Source: Anaerolineaceae bacterium (GTDB lineage Bacteria; Chloroflexota; Anaerolineae; Promineifilales; Promineifilaceae). Taken from it: a stretch of 38,356 nucleotides of DNA. The first letter of the stretch is position 1. Each line of letters starts with the position of its first letter. Both the position numbers and the translations under genes were made by a program. Where the stretch lies: the NCBI GenBank assembly GCA_002699125.1, contig PABI01000093.1, forward strand, positions 1 to 38,356. Direction: 5' to 3'. Below are positions 1-6,950 of this stretch, in pieces. The notes under the pieces were generated by a model that was given only the letters and a program-made list of their open reading frames with translations, was not told where the DNA came from and made no database searches.

Positions 1-1
1 G

Positions 2-103
2 CGGCTGTCGCAAACCGGGTATGCGCGTACGTATGCCTTAAGCATCTTGCTGGGCACAGTGGCGCTGTTGGCTTACTTTTTATGGCCGGTTATCGGCGGC
101 TAA
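2..103 (+). CDS. nuoL: NADH-quinone oxidoreductase subunit L, C-terminal end (partial)
   Basis: Only the last 33 codons of this gene lie in the window; it begins upstream of base 1. The reading frame from base 2 gives RLSQTGYARTYALSILLG and ends in a TAA at 101-103. The 'LQTGY-R-YAL' pattern followed by one hydrophobic helix is the usual end of NuoL/NdhF, the large antiporter-like subunit of complex I that pumps protons in the membrane. nuoM starts 105 bp downstream on the same strand, the normal complex I gene order, which supports the call. The fragment is short, so identity rests on this tail and on context. Confidence 0.75.
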   Translation, partial: RLSQTGYARTYALSILLGTVALLAYFLWPVIGG

Positions 104-161
104 ACGACTTTTGCTTTTGTTTGTCATGTCCATGAAAGTGGGCATCCAAATTGCGCACAAT

Positions 162-190
162 ATATGGATTCCCGCCTACGCGGGAATGAC
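162..190. repeat. Dispersed palindromic repeat with TTCCCGC/GCGGGAA stem
   Basis: TTCCCGC (169-175) and GCGGGAA (180-186) form a perfect 7-bp stem with a CTAC loop, inside the longer unit TGGATTCCCGCCTACGCGGG. Read forward it encodes DSRLRGND, a peptide that recurs in spurious N-terminal extensions of many bacterial genes, so I take it to be a dispersed intergenic repeat. It lies just before nuoM and creates a false upstream ATG at 164. Confidence 0.65.
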
Positions 191-208
191 AAAGAATTTG
201 GAGAAAGA

Positions 209-1708
209 ATGGGCATTTTATCACTTCTAACCTTTTTTCCGCTGGTAGGGGTTATTCTCCTGCTGGCCATGCGTAATACATCTGACAATACGCTGAAGGG
301 TGTGGCGACGGGAACGGCCGTTGTCACTTTCATATTGTCGCTGGTGGTGCTGGGGCTGTATGAAGGCGCTGAGGCTGGCCTTCAGCTCGTCGATCGCTTC
401 AACTGGATTGAAGCGTGGGGCATCGAATACCACATGGGTGTCGATGGTATCAGCATTTTGATGATTTTGCTGACCACCTTCATCATGATGCTGGCTATTC
501 CGTCTTCCTGGACGGCCATTACCACCCAAATCCGGCAATATTACATCTTCATGCTGCTGCTGGAAGTAGGCATGATCGGTGTTTTCCTGGCACAGGATCT
601 GTTCCTGTTCTACATTTTTTGGGAATTCACCCTGGTGCCGATGTATTTCCTGATTGGCATTTGGGGTGGCCAGAACCGGGTGTACGCCGCCATCAAGTTT
701 TTCCTGTATACGATGGCCGGTTCGCTGCTCATGCTGCTGGGCATTCTGTACATGGGCATCACCAACGGCACCTTCTCCGTGCCGGATTTGATTGCCGGGC
801 GGGCGGCCTTTGCCGACGTGCAGAACTGGCTGTTCATCGGCTTTGCCATCGCCTTTGCCATCAAAGTGCCGATTTTCCCCTTCCACTCCTGGCTCCCGGA
901 CGCGCATACAGAAGCGCCCACGGCCGGTTCCGTTATTCTGGCTGGTGTGCTGCTGAAGATGGGCACCTATGGCTTCATCCGCTTTAATTTGCCGCTCTTC
1001 CCCGAGGCTTCGGTTGAGTTTGCTCCGGCGATTGCTGTACTGGCGATCATTGGCATTATTTACGGGGCCATCGTCTCTTTTGCCCAGAAGGATGTGAAGA
1101 AGCTGGTAGCCTACTCCAGTATCAGCCACCTGGGGTTTGTGATGTTGGGTATCTTCTCCTTGAACACCCAGGGTATTCAGGGCGCAATTTTGCAGGGTGT
1201 GAACCACGGTATTAGCTCAGGCGCGTTGTTTTTTATTGTCGGCGTGCTGTATGAGCAGCGCCACACGCGCGAGATAAAGGAGTATGGCGGCGTGTGGAAA
1301 GCGATGCCCGTTTTCAGCGCATTGACGCTGATTGTGACGCTGTCCAGCATGGGCCTGCCTGGGTTAAACGGCTTCGTGGGTGAGTTCACCATTTTGCTCG
1401 GTTCGATGGGCGCAACACAGTCGCTGGGGGCCAATGCCTGGATTTACACCGCATTTGCCACGACGGGTGTGATTCTTGCGGCCGTTTACCTGCTGTGGAT
1501 GTTCCAACGGGTCTTTATGGGGCCGCTGGACAATCCGGCCAACGAAAAGCTGCGTGATTTGAACGTGGGCGAGCTGGCGATTATGCTTTCTTTCCTTCTG
1601 TTCATCATTTGGATTGGTGTGGCCCCGTCTGGCTACTTTGACCTGATGGATGGCACTGTTTCCAAGTTAGTGGCTGATATTGGTTCTGTTCTGGTTGCGG
1701 GACATTAA
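209..1708 (+). CDS. nuoM: NADH-quinone oxidoreductase subunit M
   Basis: Membrane subunit of respiratory complex I, an antiporter-like proton-pumping module that couples NADH or ferredoxin oxidation to quinone reduction. The 499-residue protein is of normal NuoM length and is almost entirely transmembrane helices. Family hallmarks are visible: the FWEFTLVPMYFLIG segment with the conserved Glu at about 139, and KVPIFPFHSWLPDAHTEAP with the key Lys at about 219. I chose ATG 209 because GGAG sits at 200-203 and the family starts near GILSLLTFFPL. The in-frame ATG at 164 would add 15 residues encoded by a dispersed repeat. A strong terminator follows at 1766-1804, so the nuoL-nuoM transcript probably ends here and does not run on to nuoN. 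Confidence 0.95.
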   Translation: MGILSLLTFFPLVGVILLLAMRNTSDNTLKGVATGTAVVTFILSLVVLGLYEGAEAGLQLVDRFNWIEAWGIEYHMGVDGISILMILLTTFIMMLAIPSSWTAITTQIRQYYIFMLLLEVGMIGVFLAQDLFLFYIFWEFTLVPMYFLIGIWGGQNRVYAAIKFFLYTMAGSLLMLLGILYMGITNGTFSVPDLIAGRAAFADVQNWLFIGFAIAFAIKVPIFPFHSWLPDAHTEAPTAGSVILAGVLLKMGTYGFIRFNLPLFPEASVEFAPAIAVLAIIGIIYGAIVSFAQKDVKKLVAYSSISHLGFVMLGIFSLNTQGIQGAILQGVNHGISSGALFFIVGVLYEQRHTREIKEYGGVWKAMPVFSALTLIVTLSSMGLPGLNGFVGEFTILLGSMGATQSLGANAWIYTAFATTGVILAAVYLLWMFQRVFMGPLDNPANEKLRDLNVGELAIMLSFLLFIIWIGVAPSGYFDLMDGTVSKLVADIGSVLVAGH

Positions 1709-1765
1709 GTTTTTGCGATCGGAACCTGGAGATTGATTCCAAATCTCTGATTCCTGGAATTGTAT

Positions 1766-1804
1766 GGCGCTGGTTTTGTACATCTGTACAGCCAGCGCCT
1801 TTTT
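1766..1804 (+). terminator. Rho-independent terminator after nuoM
   Basis: GGCGCTGG (1766-1773) pairs perfectly with CCAGCGCC (1792-1799). Inside it, TGTACA (1777-1782) pairs with TGTACA (1785-1790). A run of T (1800-1804) follows directly. This is a textbook intrinsic terminator, and it argues against any start of the next gene upstream of it. Confidence 0.88.
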
Positions 1805-1834
1805 ATTTCTGAATCCCTTCTTGCGAGACAATAC

Positions 1835-2644
1835 ATGGAAAAGCCAACGGAAACCGTCTATTTTGTACACATTAGCGATTCGCACTTTGGCCCAACGGCC
1901 GAATACGCGCGACACGGCTTCCAACCCCAACCCTGTGTAGAGCGTGCCGTCGAGATAATCAACAGTCTACCCACGCGCCCTGATTTTGTGGTGCATACCG
2001 GGGACATTGTCACAGACCCGGACGACGCTTCTTACCGGCGGGCTGCGGCCGTTTTTAGCCAGCTTCAGATGCCCGTTTATTTTGTTACGGGCAACCATGA
2101 TCGCTCCCGTGATATTCAGCAGTTCATGCCGCTGGGGCCGCGCCAGCCGCTGTCGGCCGATCCGGATGTGCTGTCTTATGCGTTTGCGGTGAAGGGGTAC
2201 CGCTTTGTGGTGCTGGATGCGCGCGGGCCGGACGAGATCGATCCGCATGGGGTGCTGTCTGAGGCGCAGATGGATGTGGTAAGGGCGGAGGCAACGGCCG
2301 TTGGCCCGGCGCTCACCATTTTTATTCATTTTCCCGTGCTGCCGATGAACTCAATCTGGATGGACCTGAACATGCTGGTGCTCAATGGCGAGGCGTTTCA
2401 CCAGGCGCTGCTGCCAGCGCGGGAGCGGCTGCGCGGCGTATTTTACGGCCACGTCCACCAGTCGATGCAGACGGTGAAAGATGGCATTGTGTATACGGCC
2501 GTTCCCAGCCTGTTCTCCCAATTTGCCGCCTGGCCCAATGATATTGTTGTCCGTGAAGACCCGGAGTATTTGCCCGGTTTCAACTTTGTGCACCTGCTGC
2601 CCGACCAGACTATCGTTCATCAGCACACCTTTCCCCGTCCTTAA
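1835..2644 (+). CDS. Metallophosphoesterase, cyclic-nucleotide phosphodiesterase-like
   Basis: Calcineurin-like phosphoesterase of 269 residues that would hydrolyse a phosphodiester or phosphomonoester with a two-metal centre in the cytoplasm. The dimetal motifs appear in order: D-S-H (Asp15, His17), GD (56-57), GNHD (86-89), a HFP His in the middle of the protein, and GHVH towards the C-terminus. This arrangement matches class III cyclic-AMP phosphodiesterases (CpdA/Icc type), but the real substrate cannot be read from sequence. ATG 1835 was chosen because a TTG-initiated extension from 1760 would run through the nuoM terminator. No clear ribosome binding site precedes it. It stands alone between nuoM and a small stress-type gene. 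Confidence 0.85.
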   Translation: MEKPTETVYFVHISDSHFGPTAEYARHGFQPQPCVERAVEIINSLPTRPDFVVHTGDIVTDPDDASYRRAAAVFSQLQMPVYFVTGNHDRSRDIQQFMPLGPRQPLSADPDVLSYAFAVKGYRFVVLDARGPDEIDPHGVLSEAQMDVVRAEATAVGPALTIFIHFPVLPMNSIWMDLNMLVLNGEAFHQALLPARERLRGVFYGHVHQSMQTVKDGIVYTAVPSLFSQFAAWPNDIVVREDPEYLPGFNFVHLLPDQTIVHQHTFPRP

Positions 2645-2842
2645 CCCCGGCTCTACCTTCTTTTATATCCTTCTTTTGTACAAGGACATATTTAACCAGC
2701 TTGAGGAGCCCGTTACCCTAAATACCAAAGCTCAAGAAGTAAGAACTAAAGGAAAACAGATCTGCCTGATGCCTTTACTCACAAAGCAAAAAATCGGGGA
2801 AATCAGGATAATCTGCGTCCTATTCGCAAAAGGAGACACAAG

Positions 2843-3199
2843 ATGACAACGCTTATCGGCTTATTTAAAGACCAAAAAACGGCGGAAGCGGCCGTTGATG
2901 CGCTCACCGCGGCTGACCTGGATGATGTAGAATTTGAAACAATCTTAAGCTGGGACGAAGAGCAGGAGAAAGAGGTAAAGGTTGCGCCAGCGTTCACCGG
3001 TTACGGTTCCTCTGGTGCTCCGGTGGCGATGAGTCATGTGCCTTCCTGGAACCTGGATGATGAAGAAGAGCGCTTTTTCAAGCGCACCGTGCAGCACGGT
3101 GGGGTACTGATTGTGGTGGATGTGGACGATGAGGACCAGGTGCCGCAGGTAAACCGCATTTTAGAAGAGAACAGTGAAAAAGTAGCGGTCAGTTCATAA
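2843..3199 (+). CDS. Small YflT/general-stress-protein-17M-like protein
   Basis: A soluble, acidic 118-residue protein. It opens with TLIGLFKDQKTAEAAVDAL, the beta-alpha start typical of the domain found in YflT and other general stress proteins of the 17M type, where a strand is followed by a helix that names a regularly spaced 'a-a-v-d-a-L' face. A second similar half follows (GGVLIVVDVDDEDQVPQV), with a Gly/Ser-rich linker between. AGGAG at 2831-2835, seven bases from the ATG, fixes the start. A terminator follows at 3234-3269, so it is a single-gene unit. Biochemical function is unknown, and assignment to the stress-protein family is by pattern only. Confidence 0.7.
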   Translation: MTTLIGLFKDQKTAEAAVDALTAADLDDVEFETILSWDEEQEKEVKVAPAFTGYGSSGAPVAMSHVPSWNLDDEEERFFKRTVQHGGVLIVVDVDDEDQVPQVNRILEENSEKVAVSS

Positions 3200-3233
3200 T
3201 TTGCCGCATTCCGAAAATTAAATACGATTCGTG

Positions 3234-3269
3234 AAGTGGCGGACAGACTGTTTTGGTCCGTCACTTTTT
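3234..3269 (+). terminator. Rho-independent terminator after the stress-type gene
   Basis: AAGTGGCGGAC (3234-3244) pairs with GTCCGTCACTT (3256-3266), with one G-U wobble, and is followed by TTTTT. The 11-bp stem and T tract make a convincing intrinsic terminator. Confidence 0.82.
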
Positions 3270-3384
3270 ATACCATAGTGGTCGAATTCTTTGCCACTTA
3301 TGGCTGGATGGTTCAACAATATACATTTTCAAGTTCAAAGGCAACAGTCTGTTAGCCACTAAATCAATCGTTTGATAGATCGTT

Positions 3385-4500
3385 TTAGCCTGATTCTTGC
3401 TCATCAAGAACATTGATGTGAATGACTAGGTTATCAATCATAGGTTCCTGTAAACTGGCTGATATTATTTTGACTGGGATTTGCCAGGTAGTTGATTGTT
3501 GAATCCCCTCCAACCAAATTAGGAAAGGCTCTAAATTTTTTTCTGGTTTGTATTGTATCAATTCCTTCACTTCATATTCAATTAAGCAACTGCCATCCGA
3601 ATCTCTGGAATATTTTGGTCCAACGGTATTTGAAGCCTGCTCTATAAGGTTACTCCAACCTTGTGATTGTAAAGCAGATAAAGGAATGTCCAATTCCATT
3701 GGATTTGAGTACAAAGTGGGTACTTCAGGAGGAGTTAATTCAAATTCCAATGATTCAATTTCATTATCGTGAATCATCTCTGCAATTAAGTAAACATTCT
3801 CATTAGGATATTGATATGTTAATGGGAGGGCAATTGAAAAAGCGGTTTTCTCAGCAGGTCCACGACCGTTGTTCGCAATAACGGGTTGAATCCAAGCTGC
3901 AACCGAATCCGCTATTTGAGCTGCAAATATTTTTTCTAGATATTGCCTGTAATCTTCAATATGATCCGCAACTTCCTTTTCATATACGTTTTTAGACTTC
4001 TGGGAAGTAAAAAATCCTCGTCCTCTGAGCCCTTGGGGTTTGGTATCTGATTGGGCAAAAGTTTTGTTAAGAAGTTCGCTTCGATATTCAGTCAAGAAAT
4101 TATCAAAGTCGGGCTTATCTCTACATCTTTTAACTTCTACCGTGAGTTCTTTGTGAACTTCGTTGTCTTCTCCCAAAAAATATAAATCTATTACAGGTTT
4201 TGAATTATGAAAACCAACAATCTCATTTTGTAGTTTAGAAACCTGTTCTCTTAGTTTTTTTATTTGGTTTTCACTATCTTTCTTCTCTTCCGAAAAAACC
4301 AAATATGAAGAAACTACGAGAAGAAAAGTAAATAAAGCGAGCGAAAATGCCCAATTCCCGCCTTTCGAGAGGTATTCAATAACTTGAGGAGGGATATTGT
4401 CTTGAGGAATATAAGCAGATATGTAATCCAAAAGTGCAGGTAGAAAACCTAATGCCCAAAGCCACTTTTTAAATATTCGTTTCAGCCACTCAAAGATCAT
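3385..4500 (-). CDS. AT-rich membrane protein of unknown function
   Basis: I do not recognise this 371-residue protein. The N-terminus holds two hydrophobic segments (about residues 12-31 and 50-68), then a charged heptad-like stretch (about 70-95, EEKKDSENQIKKLREQVSKL) likely to be a short coiled coil, then a soluble domain of about 270 residues with alternating strands. The layout suggests two membrane helices with a cytoplasmic C-terminal domain. Base composition is clearly more AT-rich than the neighbours, it contains no copy of the ACGGCCGT palindrome, and it sits on the opposite strand inside the complex I region, all of which suggest horizontal acquisition. A role in phage defence or signalling is possible but cannot be shown. 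Confidence 0.75.
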   Translation of the reverse strand: MIFEWLKRIFKKWLWALGFLPALLDYISAYIPQDNIPPQVIEYLSKGGNWAFSLALFTFLLVVSSYLVFSEEKKDSENQIKKLREQVSKLQNEIVGFHNSKPVIDLYFLGEDNEVHKELTVEVKRCRDKPDFDNFLTEYRSELLNKTFAQSDTKPQGLRGRGFFTSQKSKNVYEKEVADHIEDYRQYLEKIFAAQIADSVAAWIQPVIANNGRGPAEKTAFSIALPLTYQYPNENVYLIAEMIHDNEIESLEFELTPPEVPTLYSNPMELDIPLSALQSQGWSNLIEQASNTVGPKYSRDSDGSCLIEYEVKELIQYKPEKNLEPFLIWLEGIQQSTTWQIPVKIISASLQEPMIDNLVIHINVLDEQESG

Positions 4501-4716
4501 GTTGTCTTTTTAATCGAGCTAGTTATAGAATCAAAACAAGCTTACAAAGCGTGTTCTTCTAACGAAAATTGTGATTCTGATAATAAGGTTGTCCCATAAT
4601 GTTACTACTGGAACGGATGTATTTTATACGGAACCTGCCTTTTTTCAATCTGATGTCGAGCCAAAGCTTATAAATCTTGTAACATTGCTTAAAGTTTTTG
4701 AAAGCGAGGTGCTTTG

Positions 4717-6825
4717 ATGGCTATTCAACGTTTGCGAGGGGCGTGCCCGCATGATTGCCCGGATACTTGCGGCATTGTCACAGAGGTGGTAAACGGCCGT
4801 GCCACCCATTTCTACGGCGACCCCGACCATCCCATTACCCAGGGTTGGCTGTGTGCCAAGGTACGGCCGTATCTCAACCACGTTTACCACTCCGACCGGT
4901 TGACGCAACCGCTGCGCCGCGTGGGGCCAAAAGGCAGCGGCCAGTGGCAGCCAATCAGCTGGGACGAGGCCATTAGCGAGATTGGCCAGCGCTGGCGGGC
5001 CATCATTGCCGAGCATGGTGCGGAGGCGATTTTGCCCTACAGCTACAGCGGCACGCTGGGCCTGCTGCAAATGGGGGTGGTGAACGGCCGTTTCTGGAAT
5101 CGTCTCGGGGCCAGCCAATTGGAGCGCACCATTTGTGGTGCGGCGGCCGAATTTGCCGTGGAGGCTACGCTGGGCAGCCGGCGCAGCCAGCGCTATGAGG
5201 ATGTGCAGCACACTGAATTGGTCATCATCTGGGGGCACAATCCGGTGAGCACCGCGCCGCACTTTATGCCCCACCTGCTCCAGGCGCGCAAAAACGGCAC
5301 CCAGGTCGTCGTTATCGATCCGCGCCGCACCCGCACCGCCAAACTGGCCGACTGGCATATTGCGCCAAAGCCGGGCAGCGATGGCGCGTTGGCGCTGGCA
5401 GTGGCGCACCACATCGTGCAAAATGGTTGGCACGACGAGGCGTGGCTGGCGCAGCACACCGTCGGCTGGCCGGAACTGCGGGCGCGCTTGGCGGAGTATC
5501 CGCTGGGGCGCGTCGCCCAAATCACCGGCCTGCCAGAAGCGGACATTGTTCGTCTGGCCAGGCTGTACGCTGAAACGACGCCCGCACTCATCAAAATTGC
5601 CGATGGCTTGCAGCGCAACTTAAATGGGGGGCAAAACGTGCGGGCAATTTGTGCTTTGCCGGCGCTCACGGGGCAGTACGGCCGTCGCGGGGGCGGATTA
5701 GCCTACAGCACTAGCGGCTACGTGCCGTGGGATGGTGACGCAATCCACAAATGGGCCGAATGTCCACCGCCGGGACGCAGCGTTAACATGAATCGCCTGG
5801 GTGCCGCCCTGCTGGGTGAGGTAGACGATCCACCGATTAAATCGCTGTTTGTCTACGGCTCTAATCCGGCGGCGATTGCCCCCAATGCCGGTCGTGTAGT
5901 CGAAGGACTACAGCGCGAAGATTTGTTCACTGTCGTCCACGAACTGTTCCTGACGGACACGGCCGATTTTGCCGACATTGTTTTGCCCGCCACCAGCCAG
6001 TTGGAGCACGCCGACCTGCACAAAGCGTACGGCCACACCTACCTGACCTACAATCACCCGGCTATCCCGCCGCTGGGCGAGTGCAAAAGTAACTGGGATG
6101 TCATGAAATTGCTCGCGGCCGAGATGGGCTTCACCGAGCCGTGGCTGCAGCAGTCGGCGGATGAGGTGCTGGATGAGGTGTTGGCGGCAACGGCCGTTAC
6201 CCAGCCGCAATTCGCTGGCATCACATTAGAACGACTCAAGACTGAAGGTACGATCCCGCTCATGATTGATCCCGAGGTGCCGTTTGCCGACGGCCCCTTC
6301 GACAGGCTCAGTGCAGGCCGTTTCCCCACTCCCAGCGGCAAAGTCGAACTGTACTCACAAACGATGGCCGACATGGGGCTGGACCCGCTGCCGGGCTGGC
6401 AAGAGGCGGCTGATTCTGGTGGACAGAATGGGGCGGTTTTGAACGGCCGTTTCCCAGCCCAAGAAGCGCTAACTTTACTCTCCCCAGCTTCCCATCACTT
6501 CACCACCAGCACCTTTGCCAACCAGGACGACCTGGTGGCGCGTGAAGGCGTTCCGTTTGTGGAAATCCATCCCGCTGATGCTGCCAACCGTGATATTCAG
6601 TCTGGCGATTGGGTGCGTTTGGAAAACGGCCGTGGCTGGTGCCATCTACAGGCCAAAGTGACAGACGGCGTGCGGCGCGGCGTGGTCGCTTCGCCAAAGG
6701 GGAGATGGAGCAAGTGGGGTGACGGCCGTAACGTCAACTGGCTCACCTCCGATGCCCTGGGCGACATGGCCGGGCAAAGCACCTTTCACAGCAGCCGCGT
6801 CTGGCTGCGCCGGGTCGAGAAATGA
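4717..6825 (+). CDS. Molybdopterin-dependent oxidoreductase (DMSO reductase superfamily)
   Basis: Cytoplasmic Mo/W-bis-MGD enzyme of 702 residues. The N-terminus binds one [4Fe-4S] cluster through C10-X3-C14-X3-C18-X27-C46, followed by Lys48 in the C-X-K arrangement that links cluster and cofactor. IIWGHNP and VIDPRRT are the usual pterin-binding segments, and FPTPSGKVELYS leads into the C-terminal cap domain. Cys140 lies in TICGAAAE, where formate dehydrogenases carry Sec or Cys, but the neighbouring His of true formate dehydrogenases is absent, so the substrate is open. No Tat signal is seen. GAGG at 4706-4709 selects ATG 4717. It lies between nuoM and nuoN, which may be chance or may hint at electron delivery to the chain. 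A dispersed repeat is embedded at residues 527-534. Confidence 0.88.
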   Translation: MAIQRLRGACPHDCPDTCGIVTEVVNGRATHFYGDPDHPITQGWLCAKVRPYLNHVYHSDRLTQPLRRVGPKGSGQWQPISWDEAISEIGQRWRAIIAEHGAEAILPYSYSGTLGLLQMGVVNGRFWNRLGASQLERTICGAAAEFAVEATLGSRRSQRYEDVQHTELVIIWGHNPVSTAPHFMPHLLQARKNGTQVVVIDPRRTRTAKLADWHIAPKPGSDGALALAVAHHIVQNGWHDEAWLAQHTVGWPELRARLAEYPLGRVAQITGLPEADIVRLARLYAETTPALIKIADGLQRNLNGGQNVRAICALPALTGQYGRRGGGLAYSTSGYVPWDGDAIHKWAECPPPGRSVNMNRLGAALLGEVDDPPIKSLFVYGSNPAAIAPNAGRVVEGLQREDLFTVVHELFLTDTADFADIVLPATSQLEHADLHKAYGHTYLTYNHPAIPPLGECKSNWDVMKLLAAEMGFTEPWLQQSADEVLDEVLAATAVTQPQFAGITLERLKTEGTIPLMIDPEVPFADGPFDRLSAGRFPTPSGKVELYSQTMADMGLDPLPGWQEAADSGGQNGAVLNGRFPAQEALTLLSPASHHFTTSTFANQDDLVAREGVPFVEIHPADAANRDIQSGDWVRLENGRGWCHLQAKVTDGVRRGVVASPKGRWSKWGDGRNVNWLTSDALGDMAGQSTFHSSRVWLRRVEK
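6296..6316. repeat. Dispersed repeat unit inside the molybdopterin gene
   Basis: CCTTCGACAGGCTCAGTGCA is the core of a repeat seen in many bacterial genomes, encoding PFDRLSAG forward and ALSLSKG in reverse. Here it lies in frame at residues 527-534, just before the conserved TPSGK segment, and adds a short loop without breaking the gene. Confidence 0.55.
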
Positions 6826-6844
6826 TGGTTAGACCATCGATTTT
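6824..6844 (+). terminator. Possible short intrinsic terminator overlapping the stop codon
   Basis: GATGGT (6824-6829) and ACCATC (6833-6838) form a 6-bp stem with a TAG loop, followed by GATTTTC. The stem is short and the T run brief, so this is only a candidate terminator for the molybdopterin gene. Confidence 0.4.
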
Positions 6845-6869
6845 CAGTAGTTTTATCAGGTAAATGTGG

Positions 6870-6875
6870 TATGAT
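6870..6875 (+). promoter_or_regulatory. Candidate -10 element for nuoN
   Basis: TATGAT matches five of six bases of the sigma-70 -10 consensus and lies 76 bp before the nuoN start. No good -35 element is seen, so support is weak. A promoter is expected here because nuoN is cut off from nuoM by terminators. Confidence 0.3.
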
Positions 6876-6950
6876 CGTGAAAATTGTTACAGCCTGATAA
6901 AAATTCATTTCAGGCTGTTCAAACTATCTCAGGAAGGGTCTTCGTACGCT

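Noticed and set aside
164..208. Start of nuoM at ATG 164
   Set aside because: The 15 extra residues are encoded by a dispersed repeat, and GGAG at 200-203 with the family N-terminus supports ATG 209.
227..1207. A 326-codon minus-strand open frame opposite nuoM
   Set aside because: nuoM is unmistakable and the antisense protein is His/Gln-rich with no family signature.
1760..1834. TTG-initiated N-terminal extension of the metallophosphoesterase
   Set aside because: It would be translated through a perfect intrinsic terminator. The family start fits ATG 1835.
2645..2842. A second terminator or small gene between the phosphoesterase and the stress-type gene
   Set aside because: TATATCCTT and AAGGACATAT near 2666-2694 could pair, but with a bulge and no following T run. 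Short frames there lack start signals.
3200..3384. A further gene or regulatory repeat between the stress-type gene and the AT-rich gene
   Set aside because: Apart from the terminator there is only an imperfect CCATAGTGG/CCACTTATGG pair with a bulge, too weak to annotate.
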